NCBI GenBank assembly: GCA_019054805.1
Contig: JAHQIY010000018.1
Coordinates: forward strand, 124,001 to 188,000
Source: Brachionus manjavacas
Taxonomy: Eukaryota; Rotifera; Eurotatoria; Ploima; Brachionidae
Reading direction: 5' to 3'
Length of the DNA: 64,000 bases
In this document: positions 23,078 to 35,280 of the stretch, piece by piece
How positions within the stretch are numbered: position 1 is the stretch's first letter
Layout: every line of letters begins with the position of its first letter
The notes under the pieces: generated by a model
Told to the model about the DNA's origin: nothing
What the model saw: the letters and a program-made list of their open reading frames with translations, nothing else
Database searches by the model: none
Translations under genes and position numbers: made by a program

Positions 23078-24723
23078 TTATTCAGATGCAGATGCAGTCT
23101 TTTGCCAATTGACCATCTTTTTTTTTTTAAAAATAAATTATTTTTTGGTTGAAAAAAAATTTTCATCCTACCGAATCAACACTTTTAATTTTTTTATCTA
23201 TTGAAATTGATATGGCATTGGCTCGCATAGTCAAATTTTTTGTCTTTTCGATTATTTGCTGATAGGGACTGATGGCCTGAGCTCCAAACACCACATGGCC
23301 GAGCTTAGAGTCAATCTTGGCGTCCAAACGGGCATTTCTAATCAAATCAACAATCCACTTTTCTGCATCTTCATTAGTCATGTTCAGCTTTTCGGCAATC
23401 ATTCTTTTTTGTTAATGTAAAATCCAGTCAAACTAATTTTTAAAAAAAAAGTTACTTAATTGTGATACATTGATGTATGCGACAGAATGTCTCGAAGGAG
23501 AAAAGACGAGCATTCTCAATAAACTCGTCATGAAAACCGGCCAAAAAGAAATCATTAGCCAACACTTGGTCACACTTGCCCAGCATGATCTGAACTCCGT
23601 CAAAGTCAAAATTCACATACAAGCACTCAACTAGCTCGGTGATCGGGTCTCTGTAGTTATATGCCTCCTAGGAAATATTTATTTTTTATTTTTTGAATAA
23701 AATTATTAAAAAAAACTAAACTTGTTGAATTATTTTGACCAAATCTTTCATGATATTCTTGCGTCTTTTGCTTATAATTGCGGCTGCAGTGATGTATCTG
23801 AGAATATGGGGACAAGTTGTTTGCACCACGTTCAAATAGCTTTCGCCATGGGTGAAAAATAAGTCAATTAATTGTTCTCTTCCTTTTGGGTGATGGAAGT
23901 AGACGTACAGACCCCAGTGGATGAGCCAGCATCGTTGTTGTAAAGTTTGTAATGCATTGGACTCTTTTTCGTTCTTGTCGATCCATTCTCTGAGCTGAGC
24001 TAGGTCGATGGCCGATTGTTCCCAGTTTTGGATCAGAATGTCCGATGCCAGCTTGCCCCATAGCACGTCGCTTATGTGCTGGTCGCTTCCGGGCACCAGG
24101 ATCCGGTATGCCTCCAGAATAGACGCTGTTTTCTCATAGTCACCACAGTCGTACTGAAATTTGGCAAATCTGTACAAAATTGGAATTGTTTCGTCCGGTT
24201 TGTACTTCAATTTTTATTCAAGACTTTGTTTGGATTCTTTTAAAATCTTACTTCAGGGTAGTTGTTTCTCAAATGGTCTAGAATAATAGCGTGATCTCTT
24301 AATTAATTTAAATTTTTTTTTTTTTTTTAATTATTTTATTAAATTACCGGTCTGTTTCCAAGAGTTTTTTGACATCTTCTCTTTCAAAAAGATCGATGAA
24401 CGGCGAGACTAGATCTCTTAGCTCGACCAGTTCATTGACAATGTTCTTACGCTTTCCGATCAAGTCTAGTGGAAACAGTAAGACAATTTAAATGGTATTA
24501 GGAGGAAAATTTTACTCTCTGGCACTTCTTGGCCATGGTAAAGGTGTTTGTAGCAGTCGACTGCAAAGTCAACCATATTGGTTTTGTTCAACAAGTCCAA
24601 TTTGGTTGAGAGAACACTTTTTTCGTCATAAATCTTTCTCGATGATAAAAATTCCAACAAAGGAAAGATCATGTGACGATCCAGATGCTTGGCGATTCTA
24701 AGTGTCAAGTCGTATTCGGACAT
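23078..24723 (-). CDS. EIF3E: Translation initiation factor 3 subunit E
   Basis: Subunit of the eIF3 complex, which binds the 40S ribosome during initiation. Exons: 24516-24723, 24348-24465, 24252-24297, 23722-24204, 23456-23667, 23172-23403, 23078-23116. All phases agree and the product is 445 residues, the same length as the human protein as I recall it. Family blocks are obvious: N-terminal [42 protein letters not shown], and in the C-terminal PCI domain (about 220-400) [16 protein letters not shown] followed by [11 protein letters not shown]. The last exon is only 13 codons and keeps the NW pair near the C-terminus. Five bases before the ATG is a TTTAG acceptor, suggesting trans-splicing. 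RIC1 begins 157 bp downstream on the same strand. Confidence 0.97.
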
Positions 24724-24745
24724 GGTATCTAAATGAATTGATTAG
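24721..24745 (-). promoter_or_regulatory. Probable spliced-leader acceptor of eIF3e
   Basis: Minus-strand AATTCATTTAG ends at 24729, leaving only ATACC before the start codon. An acceptor this close to an initiator ATG, with a T-rich tract and no visible partner exon, matches a spliced-leader addition site. Confidence 0.45.
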
Positions 24746-27700
24746 AATTAAATTTAAAAAAAAAAGATCCCAAGTGCACATGTTTCAAAAATGAAAATTT
24801 TTTTAACTATACGTCAAGTGTAAAAATTAAATTTATTTTGTCATTTAATTTTGATTTTTAACTTAAAATAAGAGAGAATAAATTTGGCTCAAAAGTGCTC
24901 CAAGTGGTCCTCATGGGCACATTTGGTCTGTGATGTAGGCAATTCTTTAAGTTTTCAACAAAGTGTTGAAATAGGCAAAATTTTGTGCAAATTTTTTATG
25001 CACCAAATGTGAAGTTAATTTTAAATTTTTATTTTTATTTATTTAGTTTTAATTTTTTTGGCTTGGCAAATGATTTCTGAGGTAGCAGAAATAATTTTCA
25101 ATTTATCAAAGATTAAAAAAAAATTTAATTTTTCTTTTAAATTTATAAGTCTCAGCTTTTAGTTTAGAAATTTCTAACAAATTTACCCCTTATATTCAAT
25201 CCAATTTAAATTTAAATTTAAATTAAAAAAGAAAAATATTATGGGCCATCCAAAAATGTTGACACTTTCTGATTCAAGATTAATCAACAGAATAGTTCCA
25301 ATGCCTCACGTGACTTATTAAGTCTTAATTTTTTTAAATTCATTACAAAGTTTTATAGTAAAATATAAATTTAAATAAAGATAAAATTTTTAGACCAGTT
25401 AATGTCTATTTCATTTAAATTACATTATTTTTTCAAATATTTTGTTCTGAAATTTGGACTCATTTAAATCATTTCAAGATTCTTTTAGGTGAAGCTTAAA
25501 ACTGTGTCATTAAAAAACGTTTTGATCTTTAAATTTTTACACCAAAATGGTCAGTCATTAACAAAAATGAAAAAAGGCAGTGGATCTAAAAAAAATCCCA
25601 GCTGAAATCTTAATCTATTTCACATATGGATGACAAAATGGAAAACACAGAAAAAAACTCAATTGAACACTAAAAAGTGGTAAAAGATTAAAAAAGTTTA
25701 TTGAATATTTGCCTTAAAACGCCTAAGAAGTCACTTAAATATTAAAGTGAAAGAATTTCCTAGCTCTTAACAGTTTTTACCAGATCTTCCTCAACATGAC
25801 CCAATACCTGAGTTGGTCAAAAGCAAAGTCTTGAATTTGACTTTAAATATTTTTTCTGGTTTCTTTATGCAAGAGAAATTAATTGATTTCAATTAAAATT
25901 ATATTCACTACCGATAAAAAAAAATTTTAAATTAAATTTTTTTTTCTTCAAAATTCTTATCTTAAACCAAAACATGAAATTTTATCATTTTCTAGTTCAC
26001 TATTGAATAATGTTGGCAAAAAGAGTGACGGTGGCATTGACAGCGTCAATTTCAAAGTGCATAAATGTACATTATCTATTTAAAAAAGATCACAAAGCTA
26101 ATTTCCATTTATTTTTAATTAGTTATATAAATATTTTGTCAAATCAACAAAATTCCCTTTAACTTATATGCCTAAAAAAATGACTCCACTAACGACACTG
26201 CAACTCTGTTACCACTAATCTTAACTTTATCAAGAAATTCCATCATTCTCGGTAGGGATTCTTTTTTGGCATGTTTTTATTTAAGGTTTTGGATTCTCGA
26301 ATTCAAATTTAGATCAAAGTGAGTTTGAAAATTATTTAACAAGTAGTATGGGAAATAAACATTCTAGTAAAAGTAAAAGATCATTTAAAGGAACAAAACT
26401 AAAAACAAATTTTTAATATTTTTTTAATTGTTAATATTATTTCAGATCACTAAAACAATATAAATGATCACTCAGTTTATTTTCAAAATAAAAAGAGGCG
26501 CTCTAAAATTTTGTTGTAAAAAAATTAGTATAATAATTCTTTTGAAAGACCCACCAATGCTCGAAATGTCAATTAACATGCATCTTTGCAATAGATAAAT
26601 TTTCATTAAGAAAAAGAAGAAAAAGATTTTCTTTCAAATTTTCAGCCATTAATTCAATAATTTTAAATTTCAAACTTTCTTAATAGTTTTGTCTTTTACT
26701 TATATTCAACATTAAAAAGACGATTTTTTTAAGCTCAAATATTAAATTTTTACCATTGTTTGTCTTGCTGATAAAAAATCGTGCTTTAGTGAAATATGAA
26801 AGATTTTATTTATTCTAAAAATGCAATGGTTTGAATTGATTTTGATATTTGAATTTTGGACCTAATTTTTTACTTAAAATCTTAGAAAAATTTTTGAAAT
26901 AATTTAGTGCATTTTTTTATGAATTGACGATCTGAATACAATCCGACAAGCTGAATCTTGTGTTGTTTTTTTTAAATGATTTTATTTAGTGGAATATCAT
27001 GTTTTAATCATTTTGTTCAGTTTCTTGAGATATTTTGGTTTATTTATTCTTTTTTATTTTATTTTTTTTGTAAAAATTATCAAAATTTAAAGAAAAAAGT
27101 TATTAAAAACACATGAATTCGGATTATTTTCATTTTTTTAATTATTCTTTATTGAATATTTATAACAAAGAAAAATTGTAAATTAATAAATAAAAATTAA
27201 AAAATAATTATCTCTCATTGAAATATTTAAAAGACCAAATAAGCAAAATAAACTAGAAGATCAAAATGAACAAAATGAATAATTTGAACGATTTATATGT
27301 TAGGCCTTTTTTAATAGACTTAGCAATCTGAATGTACTATAGACAGAACGTCAGATTAAAGGATCATCGTCATTACCTCCCTAAAGTTAATAAAATTATT
27401 AACTTTTAAAAAATAAATTTTTTTTCTAAAAATCATTTCGCTTAAATAAACCACATTTATGCTTTATATTAATTCTATTTTTACTAAAATTAAAAAAATC
27501 AACTATTAAGTAGTTTTTTACCTTTAATAATAATAATTTATATCAGCTACAGCAAGACTAGCTTGCGGTGGTGGCCAACTAGGAGGTCCCCTATGGTAGC
27601 TCCTTGCGCATAACACATAGAAAAATAATGACAGAAGAAATACAGTTTAATGTTTAGGTCAAATTAAAGAGTTAGGATTACAGATTGAAAAAGCTGGAGT

Positions 27701-28241
27701 ATATGTCTAGTACAATTGATGGATAATTTTTCATTCAAATTGGAAGCGCAATAATAGAAAAAAATTTGAAAATTTTATAAACAAATGTTCATGTTCAAGA
27801 TTGTTGACTTGACCGGAAGGTGTCGTACAAATAAACTACGATGATTTTGTTACCAAAGAGTTATATTTTTAAATTTAATTAAATCTAAAATTAAATTTAT
27901 TTTAAAGCAACATTCATATGAAAACCAAACTAATTCAATTTAATAAAAATAAAAGTTTATTCGATGATTCATAAATAAGACAAACTCGTTTACTTTAAAG
28001 CAAAATTAGAGTCCATATTAGAGTGTGAGTGAATCACATGTCTGGAAATTAGTAAAAAAAGTTCTGAAACAAATGTTAGCTTAATTCTGCACTTTGAAAT
28101 TTTTACAAAATTCAAAATTCAGAATTATAATTAAATGCGAGATCCAAAATCGAGCTCGAGTTATTGCTGAACGAGAATGCAAAAAAATGGTAAGCACTTG
28201 AACTGACTCTATTGACACATTAATCCATTTGATTAAAGATA
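24746..28241. other. Intergenic region between eIF3e and ARID4
   Basis: The two flanking genes diverge, so promoters of both should lie here. I see no gene. Near 25812-25855 is a relic resembling one end of the hAT-like miniature element at 31289 (GTTGGTCAAAAG, then TTGACTTTAAA). A G/C-richer patch at 27545-27605 contains a small hairpin (GCAAG/CTTGC) of unknown meaning. Confidence 0.4.
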
Positions 28242-31200
28242 ATGAGTGAAGACGCCCTGTTTATTCTAGAAGAGGGAACCGAAGTGAGTGCCAAATTTAA
28301 AGGCGCGTTTTGCGAGGCCAAAATAAAGAAAGTCGACAGGATCATCAAATGCAAAGTGACCGTTAAATCAAGCAACGAGTCAGTGACAGTCAACGAGAGC
28401 CAGCTGGTTAACTTGTCGGGCCAGGCGCTCTCAACCAGCGAGCTCAAAGCAGGCACCACCGTCTACCTCGGCAAGTCAGACCAATCGCCATCCAAACTTC
28501 AACAGGCCGTTCTAAACCGAATAATAGACCAAAGCGTGTACACAGTCGTGTTCAATGACGGCGACGAAAAGTGTCTCAAGCGCTCTTTCATTCGGTTCAA
28601 AGGCGAGAAGCATTTCTTGGACAGTGAGACTTTGAACAACGCACCTCTCAACAATCCGGAGCATTTTTTGTACCCCATCAAGTCACAGTCCAAGCAATCG
28701 CCCAATTCTTCATTCAACGAGGGCAAGAACGAAAGCGACAATGAAAGCGGCTCGAATTTTTCGCTCAAAAAGGAAAGGGACAACGAGGTGGACGAGGACG
28801 AGTTGTCCATCACATCCAGCTCGGACGACTATTCACCAGAGGATAAGGACATGTTTGTGGCACAGCTGTACAAGTTCATGGACGACCGAGGCACTCCCAT
28901 GAACAAATTGCCCGCCATCAACAAAAAAGACATCGATCTGCATAAATTGTTTATTGTTGTCAAAAAATTTGGCGGATTTAACAAGGTGAATAAGCAGCGA
29001 AATTGGACTGATGTGTACAAACGCCTTGCTATGTCCATTCCTTCGGCGGCCAATATTTCCAATTTAAAATCTTCATACAAAAGGTAGGAAATTTCTTTAA
29101 TTTGCAACATCAATGGAGTTTAAGTTGACTTCGAGAAAATTTGGATTTTTTCTTCTTCTTTATTTAATGGGCAATTTAGTCAAAAAAATCTAACTTTGTA
29201 AAAAATTTTTTTTTTTTGACTTGCATTTAGAACAAAATATATCCACATTTTGACCAGGTTTGTTTAAAAGTCAAATTTATGACTTGAATTAAGAATTTTT
29301 TTTTTCAAGAGTTCGGTCAAAAAAGCGGAAAAAAGTTAAAAAAGGGTGGTTTATTTGAATTTTTATTATAATAGGCACATAATGTAAAATCTTAGATATT
29401 TAAAGCAGGCTAGGACACCCCCATGAGAAGGAAAGAATAAATTAGATCAAAGTAAAAAATATTTGGAAACAGAAAAATTTTTTGAAAGTAACAAAATATT
29501 GACTTTGGCTTTTACAGAACAAAAAAAGCTCAAAGATTCGTAGAGTTATGAACAATGGAAACTTTCAAGTGTTTTCCAATGACACAGTTTTCAAGTCACT
29601 GCAGAATGGTCAATTTTTTAGCTACCAGAGTGATTAATATCTCAAATTCAAGAGCGCAAAAAGTTCTACATGATACTTTTTACAGCAGTCAAAAAAAGTA
29701 AAAAGACAAGAAATTAAGCGCCTTCAAAAAAGTGCAAAAATACCATTTTTTTAGACTTTTCAAATAAGTTTTTTGGAATGAATTTTTCGAATTTCGGAAA
29801 ACCAAACATACCAATGGATAGATCTCGCAATTTTCTTGACTTTGGCTTTTAAATTTTTAAATGAGTCATTTAATTTGAGACAAAATGAAATTTGTCAATT
29901 TTAATTTACAAAATTTGTCAATTAAAATATATAAACGTAAATTAAAAAAGAAAATTTTTCTTATTTATTTGTTTTCTGTATCGAACTAGGGCTCCTTCAG
30001 AATAAAAAAATAAAAATGTAAAGAAAAAATAAAAGAAAAATTAAAATAACTTAAAATATGATAAAAAGACAATTAAAATTGATAAATTGTACCGTATTTT
30101 CTCGCGTAATATCCCACTGGGAAATTATATAAAACTAAGCAATTTTTGCAATAACTATAACCCCTGGACATTATATGAAACATTAAGTGACATTTAGTGA
30201 AACAAGGTAATTTTACTCTGAAATTTGAATAACATTGAACTTTAAAATAGATAAGTCCATTTTCTTTATAATTAATGTACAACTTTTTGTAAAAAAAAAT
30301 TTTCAAATACCAATTAAATGATTAAAGATATAATTTTTTAATAATCAAATAATAAAAAAAAAATATACGTTTCATCTAATGTTCGAGAGCTATTAAAGTT
30401 TTAAAAAAGCAATAATTTCATTTAATTACCTTGGGCTTTAAAGACATGTCCTGCTTAATATCCCAAGGATATTACGCGAGAAAATACGGTAAAAGGTGAT
30501 TTATTTATTTATATGATTTTAAGATTTGGTTTGCAGTGCATTTGCAGATTTTTGCTAAATTTATTTATTTATTTTAAGTCTATACCTGTAACTATTTTTT
30601 ACTTTTTAAATTGATTTTTTTTTGTTAAAATTAACTGAGATGTATTTTAATTAACTAAGCTGAGTTTTTAATTAAATAATTTGATAAAAAAAAAAACTAT
30701 AACTTAAAAAATGAATTGTCATTTGCGTTAATAACTCTATTTATTTTGATTTATTTAAGTATTCAAAGTCACAATTGATAAAAATTATTATTAAATTTAT
30801 TTATTTATTTAAATTATTAAAAATTATTATTTTTTATTAAAAAAAGGTGTTTAATCAACGGTCATAAATTTTAATATAAAAATTAATTTAGAAAATAATA
30901 TCTATGGTAAAGCTTTTTTTTCGGATCTGTTAGAATCTGTTGGTTCGCGGTTAAAACATAAATAATAAGGAAAGAAATTATATTATATATTTTAACAATA
31001 CTTAATTAACAACTGGCCACTTCTAGCCGAAACAAATACTAAATAAATGTAATTATGTAATAATATGTACTTTTCTGTCATATTTTTAAAATTAATGTAG
31101 TAAATAGAGTTGGATGCGAACAGAGCAGACCAGCCCAATATACGAGCGGTTACTCGCGGTTGTTGGTCCGTTTAGTAACCGTTTAAATCTAAATAATTTA

Positions 31201-34200
31201 TTTTAAATAAATTTTTAAACATTAATTAAAAAACCTTAATTCTAGAGACTTTGACTTTAACTAGGCCGCAAAAATACTCACCTGGAACCAGAGATGGTCA
31301 AAAGCCAAAGTCAAGTGTGGACTTTGACTTTAAATTTTATTTTTTTGAATTTAAGTTAAAACTAAAATTCTTTTTTAAAATTTTTTCTTTTAAATAAAAT
31401 TTAGTTCTCGAATTTCGATGTTTTTGAATTACATTTTTTCATTGTTAATTTTTTTATAATTTGGTGTTAAAAAAGAACGATGAGGTCTAATTTTATAGCC
31501 TAAAAATAATTAAGTTGACTTGAGTGGACTTAAGTCAAAGTCTGACTTTGACTTTTAACAATTCTGTCTTTAAAGTTAGACTTTTGACCAACTCTGGATG
31601 GAACGGCAAATATTCAAATTATAAATTTAAATTGAAATAAAAAGCAATTATCAAGTCCGTTTTTTGAGAAATATTAAAAAATTAGCAAATTGAAGTTTGA
31701 GATCAAGACAAAAAGATCAAAATATAAATTGAAATATTTTTTTTAATAATAGAAAAGAAATAAATTTTTTCCAAATCAATTACTTGTCATGTCAAGTTTA
31801 TTTTCATTTTTAAAATTTTAAAATGTCCCTTTTGATCGCACTTTAATAAGTTTAAATATTTTAATTGATTTTAAACTTACTTACTCGAATTTTATTTTTT
31901 TAGAGCTCAAAACTCAATTAACTATATTCTATTTATCATGAGGCTTAAAACGAGGACTAAGTTCCATTCTGAGAAGCCTTAGGGCGAAATCTTCCTTAGA
32001 CTATTATTTAAATAAAATAAATAAATGAAAACTTAATTAAAGACAAAAAATTTACTGTCTTAAAAAAAATAGTTTATTTAAGTGGAAAAAATGGGACTTA
32101 TTCATTTTATAGAAAAATATCATCGAAATTTACCTGTATTAATTAACCTGTAAAAAAACAATTAAACAATTAATTATTTTAAAGCAAGAATTAATCTATC
32201 AAAAAAATTTGCTAATTTTTCTCTATTGTAAATACTAAACAAATACATAATTTCATTATCTTTTTTAATTTCTGATTTTTCACGTGGATAAACTATGCCG
32301 CTATTAATTTGTTAAATTAGTACATCTGTTAGATGATGCTCATTTTTCAAATGTTAGCCAACTTATTTACATTTGGATGTGATCCAACATCTTGTGAAAG
32401 AGACTTATGCCAAGCCTCCAAGCTATTATTTGACCAAGGTAGACCTTTTTGAATCCGTTTTCTAAGATTCCAATAGCTTGGAGGAAATTTTGGTACAACA
32501 CGCGAACAATTCTAATCTTCTGGATCGACAATGCCAATGTAATTCTTTTCAAAATAATGTATTACTGGAGCCAACTCGGCCGGATTAAAAATTGAAATTT
32601 AATATCATCATTTATACTATCTTTCAAAATAGCTTACGTAATTATTATACAGAATAATTATGCAAGAAATTTTCTTTAATAATTTCTATAAACTCTACGA
32701 GCTAATCAAATTCAACACGGAAGCCCAAAATTGAACCCATAAATTAACATCTATTATTTTCTTTTTATACGAAATATTTTGTATTTTATTAGTAAAATTG
32801 CAATACGCTTTATTTTACAGCGTAATGCGACGTGGCCGGAGAGCGGCCTTAGCTCAAATGTAAATAAATTTCTAAAAAAATAAAAATAATTTCTATAAAT
32901 TAATTTTCTATAAAATATTTCGACAAAAAAATTGCCTTTTCTATAATATGATATAGTGCCGAAAAAATAACATAATTAAATTATTATTTAAATTGTTGAT
33001 TGTATTTGTTAAATAAATTAGAGATCATTTATTTTGATGTAAATTTGATGATGAACCATTATCGGACACAAACACTAGTAGTAAAGTGCCTATATTTTTT
33101 TTTGTCAAAAGATGATCGTAAAAATAACAAAAAACTTGATGCAATTAAAACTGATTCATAAAGTGAAACAAAAAATCTTTTGTATTAATAAATAGAAAAT
33201 TAAAAAATAATTAATTTTCCACATTTTCCCCTGAAATCCGGCTTTTTTTGTCCGCAAACTAACTTAAACTGGTGTAATCTTACGTAAAATCGCGTAAGAT
33301 AATGTTATTTTACATTTTCTTACATACAAGAAATGATGTAATGTTATGTAAGTTTACATTTACTGGCGTAAAATTCCGTAGAATAATAAAATAGTTTTTA
33401 AATTTAAAGATGACTTTTCTTTATTTTTAAAATTTAAGCCTACTAAAGTGTAAAATTTTTTTATCAACTCCTTTGCTCCAAGGTTTTGACTCTTTTTATT
33501 TTCTCTAATTAAAAAAATTTTAAATTGATCAAGTGATTAAGCTTGCACAATTTACGCTTATTTATTAAAGAAAATTTAATTTATCAGGTACCTACAGCCT
33601 TATGAAGACCTTCACCGCAAGCTTGGCGACTCTCTGCTAGTCTCTAGTCAAGGCTCTAAAAGATCCAATGAGTCGAAGCGTTTGTTTAATGCTCGGTACC
33701 TGGCTCCAATTCACAAGAAAACGCCGACTAGGACAAGCCGAAAAACTGTGGACACTGAGCCTAGCAACTACCCTGAAACGGCCGATGAGGCCCAGTCTGT
33801 CATCCAGGACAACGACTCCATCCAGGACGATTTATCTCAGCAAACCGAAGAACTGACCCTGTCCGGCATGGTCAAGAACTTGAACGAAAACTTTCGAAAG
33901 GCCAAAAAAGAAAAAGAAAGGGAAACAAAGTCCAAAAGCAACTCCAAGTCCAAGCCGAAGATTCGGCGCACAAGTGTGGACAAAGCTAGCAAGAAATCGC
34001 ACAGATCGTGTGACGAAAACGAGGAATTTGACGAAGAGGAAGAAGAGACAGAGGAGTCTAAGTCGAGGAAAAGAATCAAAAAGGCAGATGAGGCAAGCGA
34101 AGAATCAGGCTCCACAATTAGCATTAGGGTGTCGAAGAGAAAAAGCTCCACTGGCAAAATAGACGACACTGAATGCGACAAACACACCGACACAGACCAA

Positions 34201-35280
34201 ACCGAGACCAAAATGTTCACCTTGAGCCAAATAGAGCTTAACAAAGTGGTCGAGGTCAGATACGGCTCGGGCAAAAACACCTACCATGCCAAAATAGTTA
34301 GAATAGACAGCGAGAACGAGACGATGTTGGTCCACTATCTGGGCTGGAACAACCGCTACGATGAGTGGATTCATTTGAGACAAATAATCAAGATATTCAG
34401 TGATGACTATGGCGCTTTCAAAAGACGCAAGCTAGTCAAACAAGATTCGGCCGACTCAAGCTCTAAGATCAAAAGCGAGCCCAAAAACCTAAAAATCACC
34501 AAGCGCTCTTCACTGTCTTCGATCTCGTCGTCGAGCAGTGCCGATGCCAAGAAAGACTGTGAGCACCAAATGGAAAAAAAAACTCTCAAATCAAGATCGT
34601 CCGAGTCCGGCTCATCGCTGGTCTCTTCCGAGTGCAATGCTGGGGTGGAAAAAAATTCCGATTGTGCAGACAAAAAAATGGTCACCAGTGATGCCAAGGC
34701 CGATGCGCTTCTGTCCATCAAAGAAGAGATCATGGACTTTGAACACCAAGCACTGGAGCACTCGGATAAAGTGTCCTTCATGCAGACAATAACAGATGAG
34801 ATTGTAGACAAATGCTTTGGACTGGTCGAGTACACGCCGAGGAGCGTGTGCACTAAAGAAGAGCTTATGCCTGTGTTCAGCAGCGAAATGGTTGTGTGTG
34901 AAACCAGTCAGTTTAAGGACAAATTACAGGTCGAGATGGTGGAAAGAATGGAGAAAAAGAGCGCGCTAAATGAGGCCAATTTGAACAATGTTAATCAAAG
35001 CGCGGCGCTGTGCGAGACCAAAGTGCACAAAGAAAAGGAGAATTCAAAGCATGATGTGCCCAAATTCCCGTTTCATTTGACCGGGTGCAGTCTGATCGGC
35101 AAGCAAAAAATAAAGTTTATTGAAGAGCAGATGAGACTGTGCCGCGAGGAATACGCCAAGCTTAAAAATGAGCTCGCTGCTATTGATCGCAAGAGAAAAA
35201 AGCTCAAGCGAAACATGCTCGAAAAGTCGGCATCTAGTCTGAATGTTGATGACAATGGTAGACACGAGTTGAAAAAGTGA
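28242..35280 (+). CDS. ARID4: ARID4/RBBP1-like chromatin-binding protein
   Basis: Two coding exons, 28242-29083 and 33588-35280, joined AG|G inside an Arg codon, give 844 residues. Order: Tudor-type module (about 1-145, with GAFCEAKIK and YTVVFNDGDE), acidic linker, ARID DNA-binding domain (about 202-293, LYKFMDDRGTP and KKFGGF), basic and acidic low-complexity region, chromo-barrel (about 499-552, YLGWNNRYDEW), Ser-rich tail and a C-terminal coiled coil (about 778-824) with AAIDRKRKKLKR. The same order defines vertebrate ARID4A/B, which act with the SIN3-HDAC repressor complex and bind methylated histones. The PWWP module those proteins carry between Tudor and ARID is not visible; only about 55 linker residues lie there. 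The intron splits the end of the ARID fold. An AATAAA lies at 35462. Confidence 0.93.
29950..30060 (-). mobile_element. LINE 3'-end remnant
   Basis: In the ARID4 intron. On the minus strand it reads TATTCTGAAGGAGC, then a GTTCGATACAGAAAAC-type segment and an AAATAAATAA tail, matching the 3' end of the LINE at 56625-56680. Only the terminal 100 bp or so is present, consistent with a 5'-truncated insertion. Confidence 0.7.
30092..30489. mobile_element. Miniature Tc1/pogo-like inverted-repeat element
   Basis: Terminal inverted repeats of about 25 bp begin CCGTATTTTCTCGCGTAAT and are flanked by TA on both sides (30090-30091 and 30490-30491), the Tc1/mariner/pogo target duplication. The 398-bp interior has no coding frame. 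A second internal pairing, CCTTGGG/CCCAAGG, lies near the right end. Confidence 0.8.
31289..31596. mobile_element. Miniature hAT-like inverted-repeat element
   Basis: Ends begin CAGAGWTGGTCAAAAG in inverted orientation. Flanking 8-mers CCTGGAAC (31281-31288) and GATGGAAC (31597-31604) match at six of eight positions, close to the 8-bp duplication expected for hAT transposons. Internal GACTTTGACT/AGTCAAAGTC motifs are repeated in both orientations. No coding frame. Confidence 0.65.
32340..32590 (-). mobile_element. MULE transposase C-terminal relic
   Basis: Reading the minus strand in a frame interrupted by one stop near 32517 gives the segment typical of the third catalytic acidic residue in FLYWCH-type Mutator-like transposases: PSYWNLRKR, a short gap, then NNSLEAWHKSL and HPNVNKL. 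Flanks are not recognisable as terminal repeats. Confidence 0.6.
33060..33395. repeat. Dispersed repeat, first copy
   Basis: Two blocks recur elsewhere in the window. Block A (about 33090-33145, AGTAAAGTGCC then CAAAAGATGATCGTAAAAA) recurs in the same orientation at 39980-40040. Block B (about 33235-33390, CTAACTTAAACTGGTGTAAT then ATCTTACG/CGTAAGAT) recurs inverted at 39655-39850. Block B is full of short palindromes. No coding frame; probably a nonautonomous DNA transposon family. Confidence 0.6.

Noticed and set aside
24492-24701. Plus-strand 69-codon frame
   Set aside because: Antisense of eIF3e exon 1.
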